The position numbers were made by a program, and so were the translations under genes. The notes beneath the pieces were generated by a model that was not told the origin of the DNA, did not search any database, and worked only from the letters and a program-made list of their open reading frames with translations. 7,400 bases of DNA from JBNKDD01 sp050288085 (lineage in GTDB: Bacteria > Chloroflexota > Anaerolineae > Aggregatilineales > UBA3940): NCBI GenBank assembly GCA_050288085.1, contig JBNKDD010000289.1, forward strand, positions 1 through 7,400. The letters are read 5' to 3'. Below, in pieces: positions 1 through 6,245 of the stretch; the first letter of the stretch is position 1; each line of letters opens with the position of its first letter.

Positions 1-906
1 TTCGAGATGCAGTTCCGGCACGATGGTGCTGATGCCTGCCAGCGGGACGTTTTCGGCGTCCTGGATGTGGAACAGGTTGTAATCAGCCTCGGCGCGCACA
101 TCCAGCATCACCACTTTGATCTTCTTATCGCGGATGTTGTGCACCAGTTCGGCGGGGTGAATCTGAACCTCCCGCGCGGCTAACTGGGCCTCTTTTTCTG
201 CGGCGATCTGGCCCCAACGGTCGGCGTTGGTCGGCTGGCCGATCACGATCAGGCCGACGACTGCCAGCGCCATCGCCCCGGCTGCGCCGTAACGCCACTT
301 CGGGGCGTCTTTGGGGTCCTCATTGCCGAAAATCTTTTCGAGCTGTTCGGCCCCCCAGAACATGAACAACGCCATCGCTACCGCCAGGGCAACGACCACG
401 CCGGTTGGCAGGCCGAGCCAGTCCATCAGGGTAAAGCGGCCCATGTAGGATGAGTTCCAGAAACCGGCAAATTCGCTGACTGTCTCCCCGAACATGAAGA
501 TTCCGAAGAAAATCCCGCCGAGGAAGAACATGCCATCAACCTTTAAGGTCGAGGCTGCGACCATCGATGTGCCGGGGCAGAACCCGCCGATGATGAAGCC
601 AACGCCCATGATCAGGCCGCCGACGATTCCGGGCCAGAGATAGGTCGGGTTGACCCAGATCAGGTTGTAATCAAGCAGGCCGACCGCCGACGCGGTGAAG
701 ATCAGCACCATCGCAACGATGATGCCGGTGAACATCACCTTGAGAACGGTCATTTCTTTGAGATAGAACTGGGCCGCCAGCTTCTTTGAATTGCCGAAAC
801 CGGACATTTCCAGCACGGCACCGAAGCCAAAACCGATCAGCAGGTAGACGACGTATGCGCCCCAGTGACCTAATAGCTGTGAAAGAGGAAGTGGAAAGAT
901 CGTCAT
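1..906 (-). CDS. DUF395 (YeeE/YedE, PmpB-like) sulfur transporter half fused to a rhodanese domain, partial
   Basis: The frame opens with ATG at 906 and stays open for 302 codons to the left edge, so the C-terminus is missing. Residues 1-225 form about six hydrophobic segments (near 11-32, 53-76, 91-110, 122-143, 160-182, 206-223). The motif GGFCPGTSM with C110 is the signature of the PmpB/YedE half of the DUF395 family, whose YeeE/TsuA relatives import thiosulfate. From about residue 245 a rhodanese domain begins, shown by VVMLDVRAEADYN (266-275 region) and FHIQDAENVPL. Its catalytic cysteine loop would lie beyond the window, so activity cannot be judged. Lysines in the loop after segment 1 (GNSKKLAAQF) and in the loop between segments 5 and 6 suggest those loops are cytoplasmic. 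That would place the rhodanese outside the membrane (inference). A strong AGGAGG sits 6 bases before the ATG. The transport substrate is not proven. Confidence 0.9.
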   Translation of the reverse strand, partial: MTIFPLPLSQLLGHWGAYVVYLLIGFGFGAVLEMSGFGNSKKLAAQFYLKEMTVLKVMFTGIIVAMVLIFTASAVGLLDYNLIWVNPTYLWPGIVGGLIMGVGFIIGGFCPGTSMVAASTLKVDGMFFLGGIFFGIFMFGETVSEFAGFWNSSYMGRFTLMDWLGLPTGVVVALAVAMALFMFWGAEQLEKIFGNEDPKDAPKWRYGAAGAMALAVVGLIVIGQPTNADRWGQIAAEKEAQLAAREVQIHPAELVHNIRDKKIKVVMLDVRAEADYNLFHIQDAENVPLAGISTIVPELHLE

Positions 907-912
907 GACGGG

Positions 913-918
913 CCTCCT
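913..918 (-). promoter_or_regulatory. Shine-Dalgarno AGGAGG overlapping the upstream stop codon
   Basis: On the minus strand TAGGAGG combines the TAG stop of the upstream transporter half (919-917) with a consensus AGGAGG, followed 6 bases later by the ATG at 906. The overlap supports the chosen start and suggests that translation of the two transporter halves is coupled. The gene at 1504 also has a strong AGGAGGT (1520-1514), unlike the genes further upstream in the operon. Confidence 0.8.
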
Positions 919-1504
919 AGTTCCAGAGCTTTCTGACGAAGTAGGCTACGGCATAGCCGCCGCCAAAGACGGCGAACATAAATGCCCAGCTTCCCGCCGA
1001 TAGTACCGCCCCACCGGATAGTGCCTGCCCGGAGGTACAGCCGCGGGCAAAGCGTGCCCCAAATCCCATGATCGCCCCACCGATGAAAGCCATCATCCAG
1101 CGCGTCCGGTTGGTGATGCCGGGGCCTTTGTTGGTTTCAAGCTTCAGCCGCCCGTTGCGCCAGCCGGAGAAAAATCCGCCCAGCATCGCGCCGACGGTCA
1201 GGAAGACGAGCCCGCTGTCGAGCGGGTTCAGGTCACCGCCTGCCATCGCCAGCAGGTAGGGAGTGCGGTCAACGTGGGCCGGGGCAACCAGGTCTTCGAC
1301 GAAGACCAGCATCCGGTTCAAACCGCCGGATGCGCCCAGTCCGTTGCCTGTCAGGAAGAAGGAAGCAAACAGGACAACGCCCAGCAGGATGCCTCCCAGA
1401 TAGGGGTTGATGTAGGCTCGCTCTTCGCGCTTGGCTAGAATACCCTTCCAGAACTTCCGGATCGTGATGGTTTGTTCTGGCGCGGGTGCGGTTCTCGTGG
1501 TCAT
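917..1504 (-). CDS. DUF395 (YeeE/YedE, PmpA-like) sulfur transporter half
   Basis: This 195-residue integral membrane protein has about four hydrophobic segments (near 34-52, 98-115, 137-152, 170-190). It carries the DUF395 hallmark GFGARFARGCTSGQALSG at 148-164 with C156. In YeeE/TsuA thiosulfate transporters conserved cysteines in such motifs relay the substrate through the pore (family knowledge). Here the two DUF395 units are encoded by two adjacent genes rather than one, as in PmpA/PmpB pairs, and the partner is the next gene downstream. The N-terminal 30 residues are hydrophilic and basic (RKFWKGILAKREER), probably cytoplasmic. ATG at 1504 overlaps the TGA of the cytochrome gene as ATGA, and AGGAGGT lies 9 bases upstream, so this start is well supported. 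The substrate is probably thiosulfate or another small reduced sulfur species, by family and context only. Confidence 0.9.
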   Translation of the reverse strand: MTTRTAPAPEQTITIRKFWKGILAKREERAYINPYLGGILLGVVLFASFFLTGNGLGASGGLNRMLVFVEDLVAPAHVDRTPYLLAMAGGDLNPLDSGLVFLTVGAMLGGFFSGWRNGRLKLETNKGPGITNRTRWMMAFIGGAIMGFGARFARGCTSGQALSGGAVLSAGSWAFMFAVFGGGYAVAYFVRKLWN

Positions 1505-4293
1505 GATTCGGTTACCTCCTCATCGGGCTGGTCAGATTGATCAGACTGATCTGACTGGTGGTGAACTTCAACCTCATCCCAGCCCATGATCATCGATTTG
1601 ATACCGGCTAAAGGCTCGTGTCCGGTGGTCGTCAAATAGACATGCATTACGATAAAAGCTGCAAACAACCAGGCGATCAGGCTGTGGGCTGGCCCCAATA
1701 AAGGCAGGCCGCCCAGCGCCTCCGAGATATCGGGCCAGCGCTGCGCCCCCCACATCAACAGGCCGGTGAGAACCTGTAAGGGCAGGAGCACGTTGAGAAT
1801 CGCCAGGTAGGTAACTTGCTGTAAAGGATTCATCTTGCGGTCGCGGGTCTTCTCAAAGGGGTGTTCGTCGCCCTTGAAGATGCCGCGTAGATAGAACATC
1901 GCCTGTTCGATGGCCTGGTTAAAGAAGCCGTGCGGCTCCGGCAAGAACTGGCGAATCTCGCCGCTTGCCAGGTGATAGAATGCCGCCAGGAAAGCGTTAG
2001 CGACCAGGATAGCGGCCATCACATTGTGAACCTGGACGACATACTTGAAGCTGAACATCCCGAACATATCCGGCTTGTGGATGATCAACCCGGTGAAGAT
2101 CAGGATGAAGATCACCAGAGTTTGGAGCCAGTGCCACAGCCGCTCGTAGACGGAGTACATGTACACCCGCTTGAGTTCGGGTTCGTGTGCGGCACGTCGG
2201 CGGGCGGCAAAGTAGCGCAGGCCGCCGTGTGTCGCCACACCGCCCAGCGTCCCCAGGAAGATCACGATACCGGCCCAATCGATCCAGCCGACACTGTTGT
2301 GTCCCAGGACATACAGGTTGGCGCTGTCGGTCTTGGTGGCGGGCTGGAAGTATAACGAGCCGTCGTCAGCGGTATAGAATTCGCCGCCAAGCTCAACCGT
2401 GCCGGTGCTGATCACGGTCGGCATCACGCCGCCGGGCACCTGGTCGGAGAGCTGGATAGCCTGGGTGATCCGGGACTCTTCGCCGTGACATACCTGGCAA
2501 TCCTTGATCGCCCAGTCGCCTTCGGCCACATCATGGTTGATGGTGTAGGGGCGAACCTGGCTTTCGATGCGGGGATTATCCAGGCCAAGCGATTCAAGCC
2601 GGGAAGCGATCAGCGCTTCTTTTTCGTCGGTGTCGATCAGCAGTTCGCTGCTGTCGAGCTTACCATTGCCATCGGCGTCGAAGGTAGCCATCACATCTGG
2701 GTGATAACTGTCGCCGTCCAACCAGGCGGCCTCCAGGTCGCGCTGGGCGACCGGTCGCTGTGGATCGCCATAGACCCAGAACCAGGATGTGATCAGGTTG
2801 TGGGGGGCCAGTGATACTGTGCCGTCGGCGTTTTGGCGGGGCAGCAGTACCGGCTCAAAGCCATCAAGCAAAGCGGTGCTGAACGTCTCGCCCTCGGTCT
2901 CGATTCCCCGGCAGGCCGCATCAGGTGTGCCGTCGGCGTTGATCACCGTCCAGTCGATGGACTGGCGGGCCGGGGTGTACATCTGTGGGATGTGGCAGGT
3001 TTCGCAGCTCAGGGCCTCGGTGTGGCGTTCCTTGTAAGGGAGCCAATCGTGGGTCACTTCGATGCTGTGACACGATTCGCAGCGCCGCAGGGTGTTATCC
3101 AGTTCGGGGGCCAGACCGCCCTGTGAGCTTTGCCCCTTGGCGAACTGGTGTAAAGGCCGGTAGAGATACTCGCCGATGTCGATCCGGCGCGGGTCAAATG
3201 TCAGGTGTTCAGGACGGGTGGCGTCCGACTCCTGGAAGTAAACCGGGTTGTTCAGCGAGTAGTGACAATCGGTGCAGGACAGCACCCGCTCGGCATGGAC
3301 ATCCCATGACCGGGAGAGAATTTCCTTGCTGGTCAGGTTCATGCCCGAATCGGATAGCCGCTGTGGGGAGATGATCTGACCGGTGGTGATGGTGCTCCAT
3401 TGGTCGGGCGTACAGCCGGTCATCACAAGCGGGGTCTGGGCATCAACGTGCACCAGCCCGTGACATTGGCTGCAATTTTCGCTGGTCGGGTCTTGAATGG
3501 TGACGAACTCCGCGGTGAGATTGCCATCCTCGTCAAATGCGTCGGCGTTCCACTCCCAGCTATCCCCGGTTTGCTCGACGATACCGGTTCCCAGCAGGGT
3601 GGCGGTGTTCGCCCAGCCAAATTGCCCGGCGTGGATGGTCTCGATCCGGGCATCGTTGTTGGGGGTGGGGGTGTGGCATAGGAAGCAGTTCATCTCGACC
3701 ACACCGGACTCTTCCCAATCCCAGGGAACTAACTCGCCCGTTTCGGGATCGACGATGTGAGTTTCGGTGATAGCCGCATTGGCGGGCAGATCATCCAGCC
3801 GAGTGCCTTCCCGCCCGTAAAGCGCCGGGCCGCCGCCAACATGCCGGATACCAAAATTCTTGATCCAGTCGGCGGTGGTCAGGTCGATGCGCTCGTCACC
3901 CTCCGGGGAGAGATAACGGTAGGTGAGCGGGTCCCACTCCCCGAAGAAGCCGGGGCTGGTATCCCACTCGCTGCCGCCTTCTACTTCGCCGGGGGCGGTC
4001 ATGTCACTCAAGCCGATATCGGCATGATAGCTGTGCTGTTCGATGAAAGTTGCATCATGGCAGCTTCCGCAGGTCTGCATGGTGGAAACCGGCTTACCCG
4101 ATTCCAGCACATGCACCCCATCCTCATCTAATAAGGGATAGCTTGGGTGCAGGGGTGATCCCTGGGCGACCGGCGCGGGAGCGCTTTCTGCCGCCGATAC
4201 CCGGTCGATCACCAGCACCAGTCCGCCGGTGATCAACCCGGCGATTATCAGCGCCAGTGTGAGCTTTGAACGGTTAACGTTTTTTCGAAACAT
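1501..4293 (-). CDS. Heptaheme cytochrome c fused to a cytochrome b561-type membrane domain
   Basis: A 930-residue protein, probably a quinol-linked electron donor to the octaheme cytochrome encoded just upstream. An N-terminal membrane segment (11-30) leads to an exported region with seven CXXCH motifs starting at residues 75, 203, 274, 340, 405, 430 and 599. Residues 539-550 (DADGNGKLDSSE) match an EF-hand calcium-binding loop. The C-terminal part (about 668-890) has five hydrophobic helices with histidines at 721, 739, 756, 774, 870 and 884 in contexts such as YERLWHW and FIVMHVYL, typical of the Ni/Fe-hydrogenase-type b561 domain. The tail is acidic and contains SDQ repeats. The frame is open up to 4425, but the 44 extra codons lie inside the upstream gene. 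ATG at 4293 begins 5 bases after that gene's TAG and directly precedes a signal-anchor sequence, so I chose it. Only a weak GGTAG precedes it, suggesting translational coupling. The exact family name is not known to me. Confidence 0.9.
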   Translation of the reverse strand: MFRKNVNRSKLTLALIIAGLITGGLVLVIDRVSAAESAPAPVAQGSPLHPSYPLLDEDGVHVLESGKPVSTMQTCGSCHDATFIEQHSYHADIGLSDMTAPGEVEGGSEWDTSPGFFGEWDPLTYRYLSPEGDERIDLTTADWIKNFGIRHVGGGPALYGREGTRLDDLPANAAITETHIVDPETGELVPWDWEESGVVEMNCFLCHTPTPNNDARIETIHAGQFGWANTATLLGTGIVEQTGDSWEWNADAFDEDGNLTAEFVTIQDPTSENCSQCHGLVHVDAQTPLVMTGCTPDQWSTITTGQIISPQRLSDSGMNLTSKEILSRSWDVHAERVLSCTDCHYSLNNPVYFQESDATRPEHLTFDPRRIDIGEYLYRPLHQFAKGQSSQGGLAPELDNTLRRCESCHSIEVTHDWLPYKERHTEALSCETCHIPQMYTPARQSIDWTVINADGTPDAACRGIETEGETFSTALLDGFEPVLLPRQNADGTVSLAPHNLITSWFWVYGDPQRPVAQRDLEAAWLDGDSYHPDVMATFDADGNGKLDSSELLIDTDEKEALIASRLESLGLDNPRIESQVRPYTINHDVAEGDWAIKDCQVCHGEESRITQAIQLSDQVPGGVMPTVISTGTVELGGEFYTADDGSLYFQPATKTDSANLYVLGHNSVGWIDWAGIVIFLGTLGGVATHGGLRYFAARRRAAHEPELKRVYMYSVYERLWHWLQTLVIFILIFTGLIIHKPDMFGMFSFKYVVQVHNVMAAILVANAFLAAFYHLASGEIRQFLPEPHGFFNQAIEQAMFYLRGIFKGDEHPFEKTRDRKMNPLQQVTYLAILNVLLPLQVLTGLLMWGAQRWPDISEALGGLPLLGPAHSLIAWLFAAFIVMHVYLTTTGHEPLAGIKSMIMGWDEVEVHHQSDQSDQSDQPDEEVTES
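1528..1554 (-). repeat. Three 9-base units encoding SDQ-SDQ-SDQ in the cytochrome b tail
   Basis: Residues 914-922 of the heptaheme-b561 protein read SDQ three times from near-identical 9-base units that differ only at third codon positions. They lie in the hydrophilic C-terminal tail after the last membrane helix. This looks like a small slippage-derived expansion. No function is evident. Confidence 0.75.
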
Positions 4294-4298
4294 ATCAT

Positions 4299-5759
4299 CT
4301 ACCGATTCTGTGCTTCTTGTTTTAATTCGATCTGGTCGGCGCGGCCACCCCAGCGGATCGGATCGCCGTAGTAACCCAGGGCTTCCCAGTCCATGCGCCC
4401 GTTCTCGCCGTGACAATCGCTGCATTGAAGCGCGTGATGGGCGGGAGCAACCATATGTGAAAGTGACCAGTACATCTCAGTCGGCGCAAAACCGTACTCG
4501 CCGCTGTAGTCTATTCCGACGATATCAGAGCCAAGCTGTGCAGCCAGGTCCCAGTCAAATTCTGTCCAGTAGCCGCCCTCGCCAACCGTCTTGGGTTGCA
4601 GCAGATAGTTATAGACACTGTCGTAAATCTGCTTGGCGCGGTGAACTTTGAACGGCCAGATTTTGGAGTCCGGGTCGCTGATCGATCCTTGCAGCGGATT
4701 AAGGACAGTGGTCTGCGTGGGGTCGATTGGATCGCCCATGATGTAGCGATCCACCATGCCGTTATGCCAGCGATATTCCGGTGTGAAGTTGGCCTCGTAT
4801 ACGAAGCTGCCTTTAATCTTCAGGTATTCGTGCACGTTTTCGGCCCGGTCTTCCTGTCCGGCAGTTGACCAGTCCCATTCCATCTTGGTTGGTTCCCGGA
4901 CGGCTCCGGCGGGGACATGGCAGGTCTGGCAGGCGACCGTATCAACGTGGGCGTTGATCCGTGCGTCTTCGTGCAGGTCTTCGCTGTGGCAGTCGGTGCA
5001 GTAGACCTGGTTCTCGTTATTGACACTGACCGAGATCGCCCGTCCCTTAATCTCATGATCTTCCGTCTGGTGGCAGTCCACGCACAAAAAGTCATGCTGC
5101 CCCATGTGGACATCTTCATGATCGGTCGGGTAGTAGAGAGTCTCGTCCATGTCACCGTGTTTGACCGCATCGCCGCCGCCACCGTTAAAGTGACAGGTTC
5201 CGCAGTTTTCACGGGTGGGGGTGCCGACACTCTGTGCGGCGGCTGCCAGGTCGGAGCCTTCCGCCGGATTGCCAGCCGTCCCCTTGACGTACAGGCCGGA
5301 CTGGTCATGGCAGACCAGGCAGTCTACGTTTGACTCGTCGGAGAAATCGAAGCTGGCATCTTCCCAGCCGTAACCGGCATGGCAGCGGGTGCAGCCGGGC
5401 CAGTTGCCCTGAATACCAATGCAGAAGTTATTCAGCGAATTTTTCTTGCCGATGGTCACCGGCTCGTCATGCCCGGCTACCATCACGGGTTCGCTTTCCC
5501 AGGTCCAGTGGGCCGTCTGTGCGACCTGGTGGGCGGCGTCTTCGTGACATTCCAGGCAGGCCGCAGTGACTTCCTGCCCGGTTTCATAGGGGCCTTCCAT
5601 CAACTCGGTGTGATCAGTGTGAGGCAGACGTTCGGGTAGATTGGCCGCGGGATCATCAGTTGATTCCGGGTCACCCGATACTAATAGAACGACGGGCACG
5701 ACCACGATCAAAAACGTGACCACCAGCCCGACAACCCAGATGTATTTGAATTCCTTCAT
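4299..5759 (-). CDS. otr: Octaheme cytochrome c, tetrathionate reductase (Otr) family
   Basis: This 486-residue protein has a signal anchor (about 7-28) and eight CXXCH motifs starting at residues 68, 123, 147, 186, 226, 254, 277 and 446. The wide gap before the eighth heme, and stretches such as HTELMEGPYETG, NWPGCTRCHAGYGW, GGGGDAVKHGD, KIWPFKVHRAKQ, GGYWTEFDWD and CSDCHGENGRMDWEALGY, are what I recall of the Shewanella Otr family. Those enzymes reduce tetrathionate and, in vitro, also nitrite and hydroxylamine. The active-site heme of Otr has a lysine ligand; K105/K106 in IGKKNSLNNFC are the candidates here, not verified by alignment. The N-terminal segment may anchor the protein at the outer face of the membrane, since no cleavage site is obvious. 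The gene follows arsR by 17 bases with only a weak AGAGAAGA ribosome site, and precedes its probable electron donor by 5 bases. The physiological substrate is inferred, not shown. Confidence 0.92.
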   Translation of the reverse strand: MKEFKYIWVVGLVVTFLIVVVPVVLLVSGDPESTDDPAANLPERLPHTDHTELMEGPYETGQEVTAACLECHEDAAHQVAQTAHWTWESEPVMVAGHDEPVTIGKKNSLNNFCIGIQGNWPGCTRCHAGYGWEDASFDFSDESNVDCLVCHDQSGLYVKGTAGNPAEGSDLAAAAQSVGTPTRENCGTCHFNGGGGDAVKHGDMDETLYYPTDHEDVHMGQHDFLCVDCHQTEDHEIKGRAISVSVNNENQVYCTDCHSEDLHEDARINAHVDTVACQTCHVPAGAVREPTKMEWDWSTAGQEDRAENVHEYLKIKGSFVYEANFTPEYRWHNGMVDRYIMGDPIDPTQTTVLNPLQGSISDPDSKIWPFKVHRAKQIYDSVYNYLLQPKTVGEGGYWTEFDWDLAAQLGSDIVGIDYSGEYGFAPTEMYWSLSHMVAPAHHALQCSDCHGENGRMDWEALGYYGDPIRWGGRADQIELKQEAQNR

Positions 5760-5776
5760 ACTCGTGTCTTCTCTGT

Positions 5777-6103
5777 TTATGATTCCAACATGTTGGATTG
5801 ACGATCCAGGGCATCCCTCAAAACCTGCCGCATCTTATCCAACACCTCGATGATGCAGTGGTCGGCCAACTGGTAAACAACCTGCGTTCCGTCACGCTCG
5901 GTCAGTACCAGCGAACGCTGGCGTAAAATGGCGAGGTGCCGTGATATGGTCGGTTGAGGGGTGTCAAGGGATTCTGCCAATGCAGAAACGTGAAGGGGCT
6001 GCTCATTTAGAGCATAGAGGATCTGAATACGCTTGGGATCACCCAGCGCCTTACAGATATTGTTGTGTAGTAAATCGAGCTCTTCAATTGGGGGGAGGTT
6101 CAT
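5777..6103 (-). CDS. ArsR-family winged-helix repressor, possible thiol or persulfide sensor
   Basis: First gene of the operon; 108 residues from ATG at 6103. The fold is the ArsR/SmtB type: NNICKALGDPKRIQILYAL (helices 1-2), VSALAESLDTPQPTISRHLAILRQRSLV (helix-turn-helix, about 39-66), the wing LTERDGTQVVYQLA (67-80) and a C-terminal dimerisation helix. There are only two cysteines, C17 and C83, 66 residues apart. No metal-binding CXC motif of the ArsR or CadC type is present. The open frame extends upstream to an ATG at 6187, but that stretch contains an operator-like dyad and would add an atypical N-terminus, so 6103 is preferred. No good Shine-Dalgarno precedes it, so the start is likely but not certain. 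The protein probably autoregulates the operon in response to reactive sulfur species, by analogy with BigR and SqrR. The inducer is not readable from sequence. Confidence 0.88.
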   Translation of the reverse strand: MNLPPIEELDLLHNNICKALGDPKRIQILYALNEQPLHVSALAESLDTPQPTISRHLAILRQRSLVLTERDGTQVVYQLADHCIIEVLDKMRQVLRDALDRQSNMLES

Positions 6104-6113
6104 AATAGTGTCC

Positions 6114-6141
6114 GTATATATGCGCATATCCGAATATATAC
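6114..6141. promoter_or_regulatory. ArsR-type operator: 28-base imperfect dyad
   Basis: The 28 bases are self-complementary at 24 positions, with perfect outer arms GTATATAT and ATATATAC. Inside are three ATAT boxes (6118-6121, 6126-6129, 6134-6137) separated by GCGC and CCGA, giving the pattern ATAT-NCGN-ATAT-NCGN-ATAT. It ends 10 bases before the arsR start codon, where a repressor would block its own promoter or early elongation. AT-rich dyads of this kind are typical of ArsR/SmtB operators. Assignment to this particular ArsR protein is inference. Confidence 0.65.
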
Positions 6142-6143
6142 AT

Positions 6144-6149
6144 AGAATA
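6144..6149 (-). promoter_or_regulatory. Candidate -10 element of the arsR-otr operon
   Basis: TATTCT on the minus strand lies about 40 bases before the arsR ATG. It would put the transcription start near 6137, inside the ArsR-type dyad. No good -35 hexamer is spaced 16-18 bases upstream. The dyad centred at 6180.5 would then sit near -43, close to the position used by CRP/FNR-type class II activators. Weakly supported. Confidence 0.3.
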
Positions 6150-6151
6150 TC

Positions 6152-6169
6152 TTGAGAAGATTTACACAA
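6152..6169. promoter_or_regulatory. CRP/FNR-like dyad 1 (degenerate)
   Basis: TTGAGA-N6-ACACAA. It matches the inverted copy of the site at 6213-6230 at 14 of 18 positions, so it is a degenerate member of the same motif class. Its centre is 20 bases from the next dyad. Confidence 0.35.
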
Positions 6170-6171
6170 GG

Positions 6172-6189
6172 AAGTGACATTCTTCACAA
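6172..6189. promoter_or_regulatory. CRP/FNR-like dyad 2 (best match)
   Basis: AAGTGA-N6-TCACAA contains the perfect core GTGA-N6-TCAC. This is the layout recognised by CRP-type and HcpR-type members of the CRP/FNR superfamily. It lies upstream of the candidate arsR -10 at an activator-like distance. The regulator is not in the window. Confidence 0.5.
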
Positions 6190-6193
6190 AGCG

Positions 6194-6213
6194 AATATGA
6201 CAAATGTCATATT
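6194..6213. promoter_or_regulatory. Perfect 20-base palindrome
   Basis: The arms AATATGACA (6194-6202) and TGTCATATT (6205-6213) are exact reverse complements around a two-base AA centre. No gene overlaps it and no U-tract follows on either strand, so a protein-binding operator is more likely than a terminator. I do not recognise a specific regulator. The TGACA-TGTCA core differs from the neighbouring GTGA-N6-TCAC sites. Confidence 0.55.
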
Positions 6214-6230
6214 TGTGAGGATTTTCTCAA
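6213..6230. promoter_or_regulatory. CRP/FNR-like dyad 3
   Basis: TTGTGA-N6-TCTCAA, one base away from a perfect TTGTGA-N6-TCACAA-type dyad. It abuts the 20-base palindrome and lies 61 bases centre-to-centre from dyad 1, nearly three times the 20-base spacing between dyads 1 and 2. Confidence 0.45.
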
Positions 6231-6245
6231 AAAGGGGCGATATTT

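Noticed and set aside
1930..2355. Plus-strand open frame of 141 codons opposite the b561 domain
   Set aside because: It is a high-GC shadow of the heme-protein gene without protein-like composition. The same applies to the other frames opposite the cytochrome genes.
4294..4425. Forty-four-codon N-terminal extension of the heptaheme-b561 frame
   Set aside because: It lies inside the 3' end of the octaheme gene in another frame, is arginine-rich without domain character, and would hide the natural signal-anchor start at 4293.
6104..6187. Longer arsR start at 6187 adding 28 residues
   Set aside because: The extension covers the operator-like dyad and the CRP-like dyad at 6152-6169 and makes the protein longer at the N-terminus than typical ArsR proteins. 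I cannot fully exclude it or the intermediate ATG at 6127.
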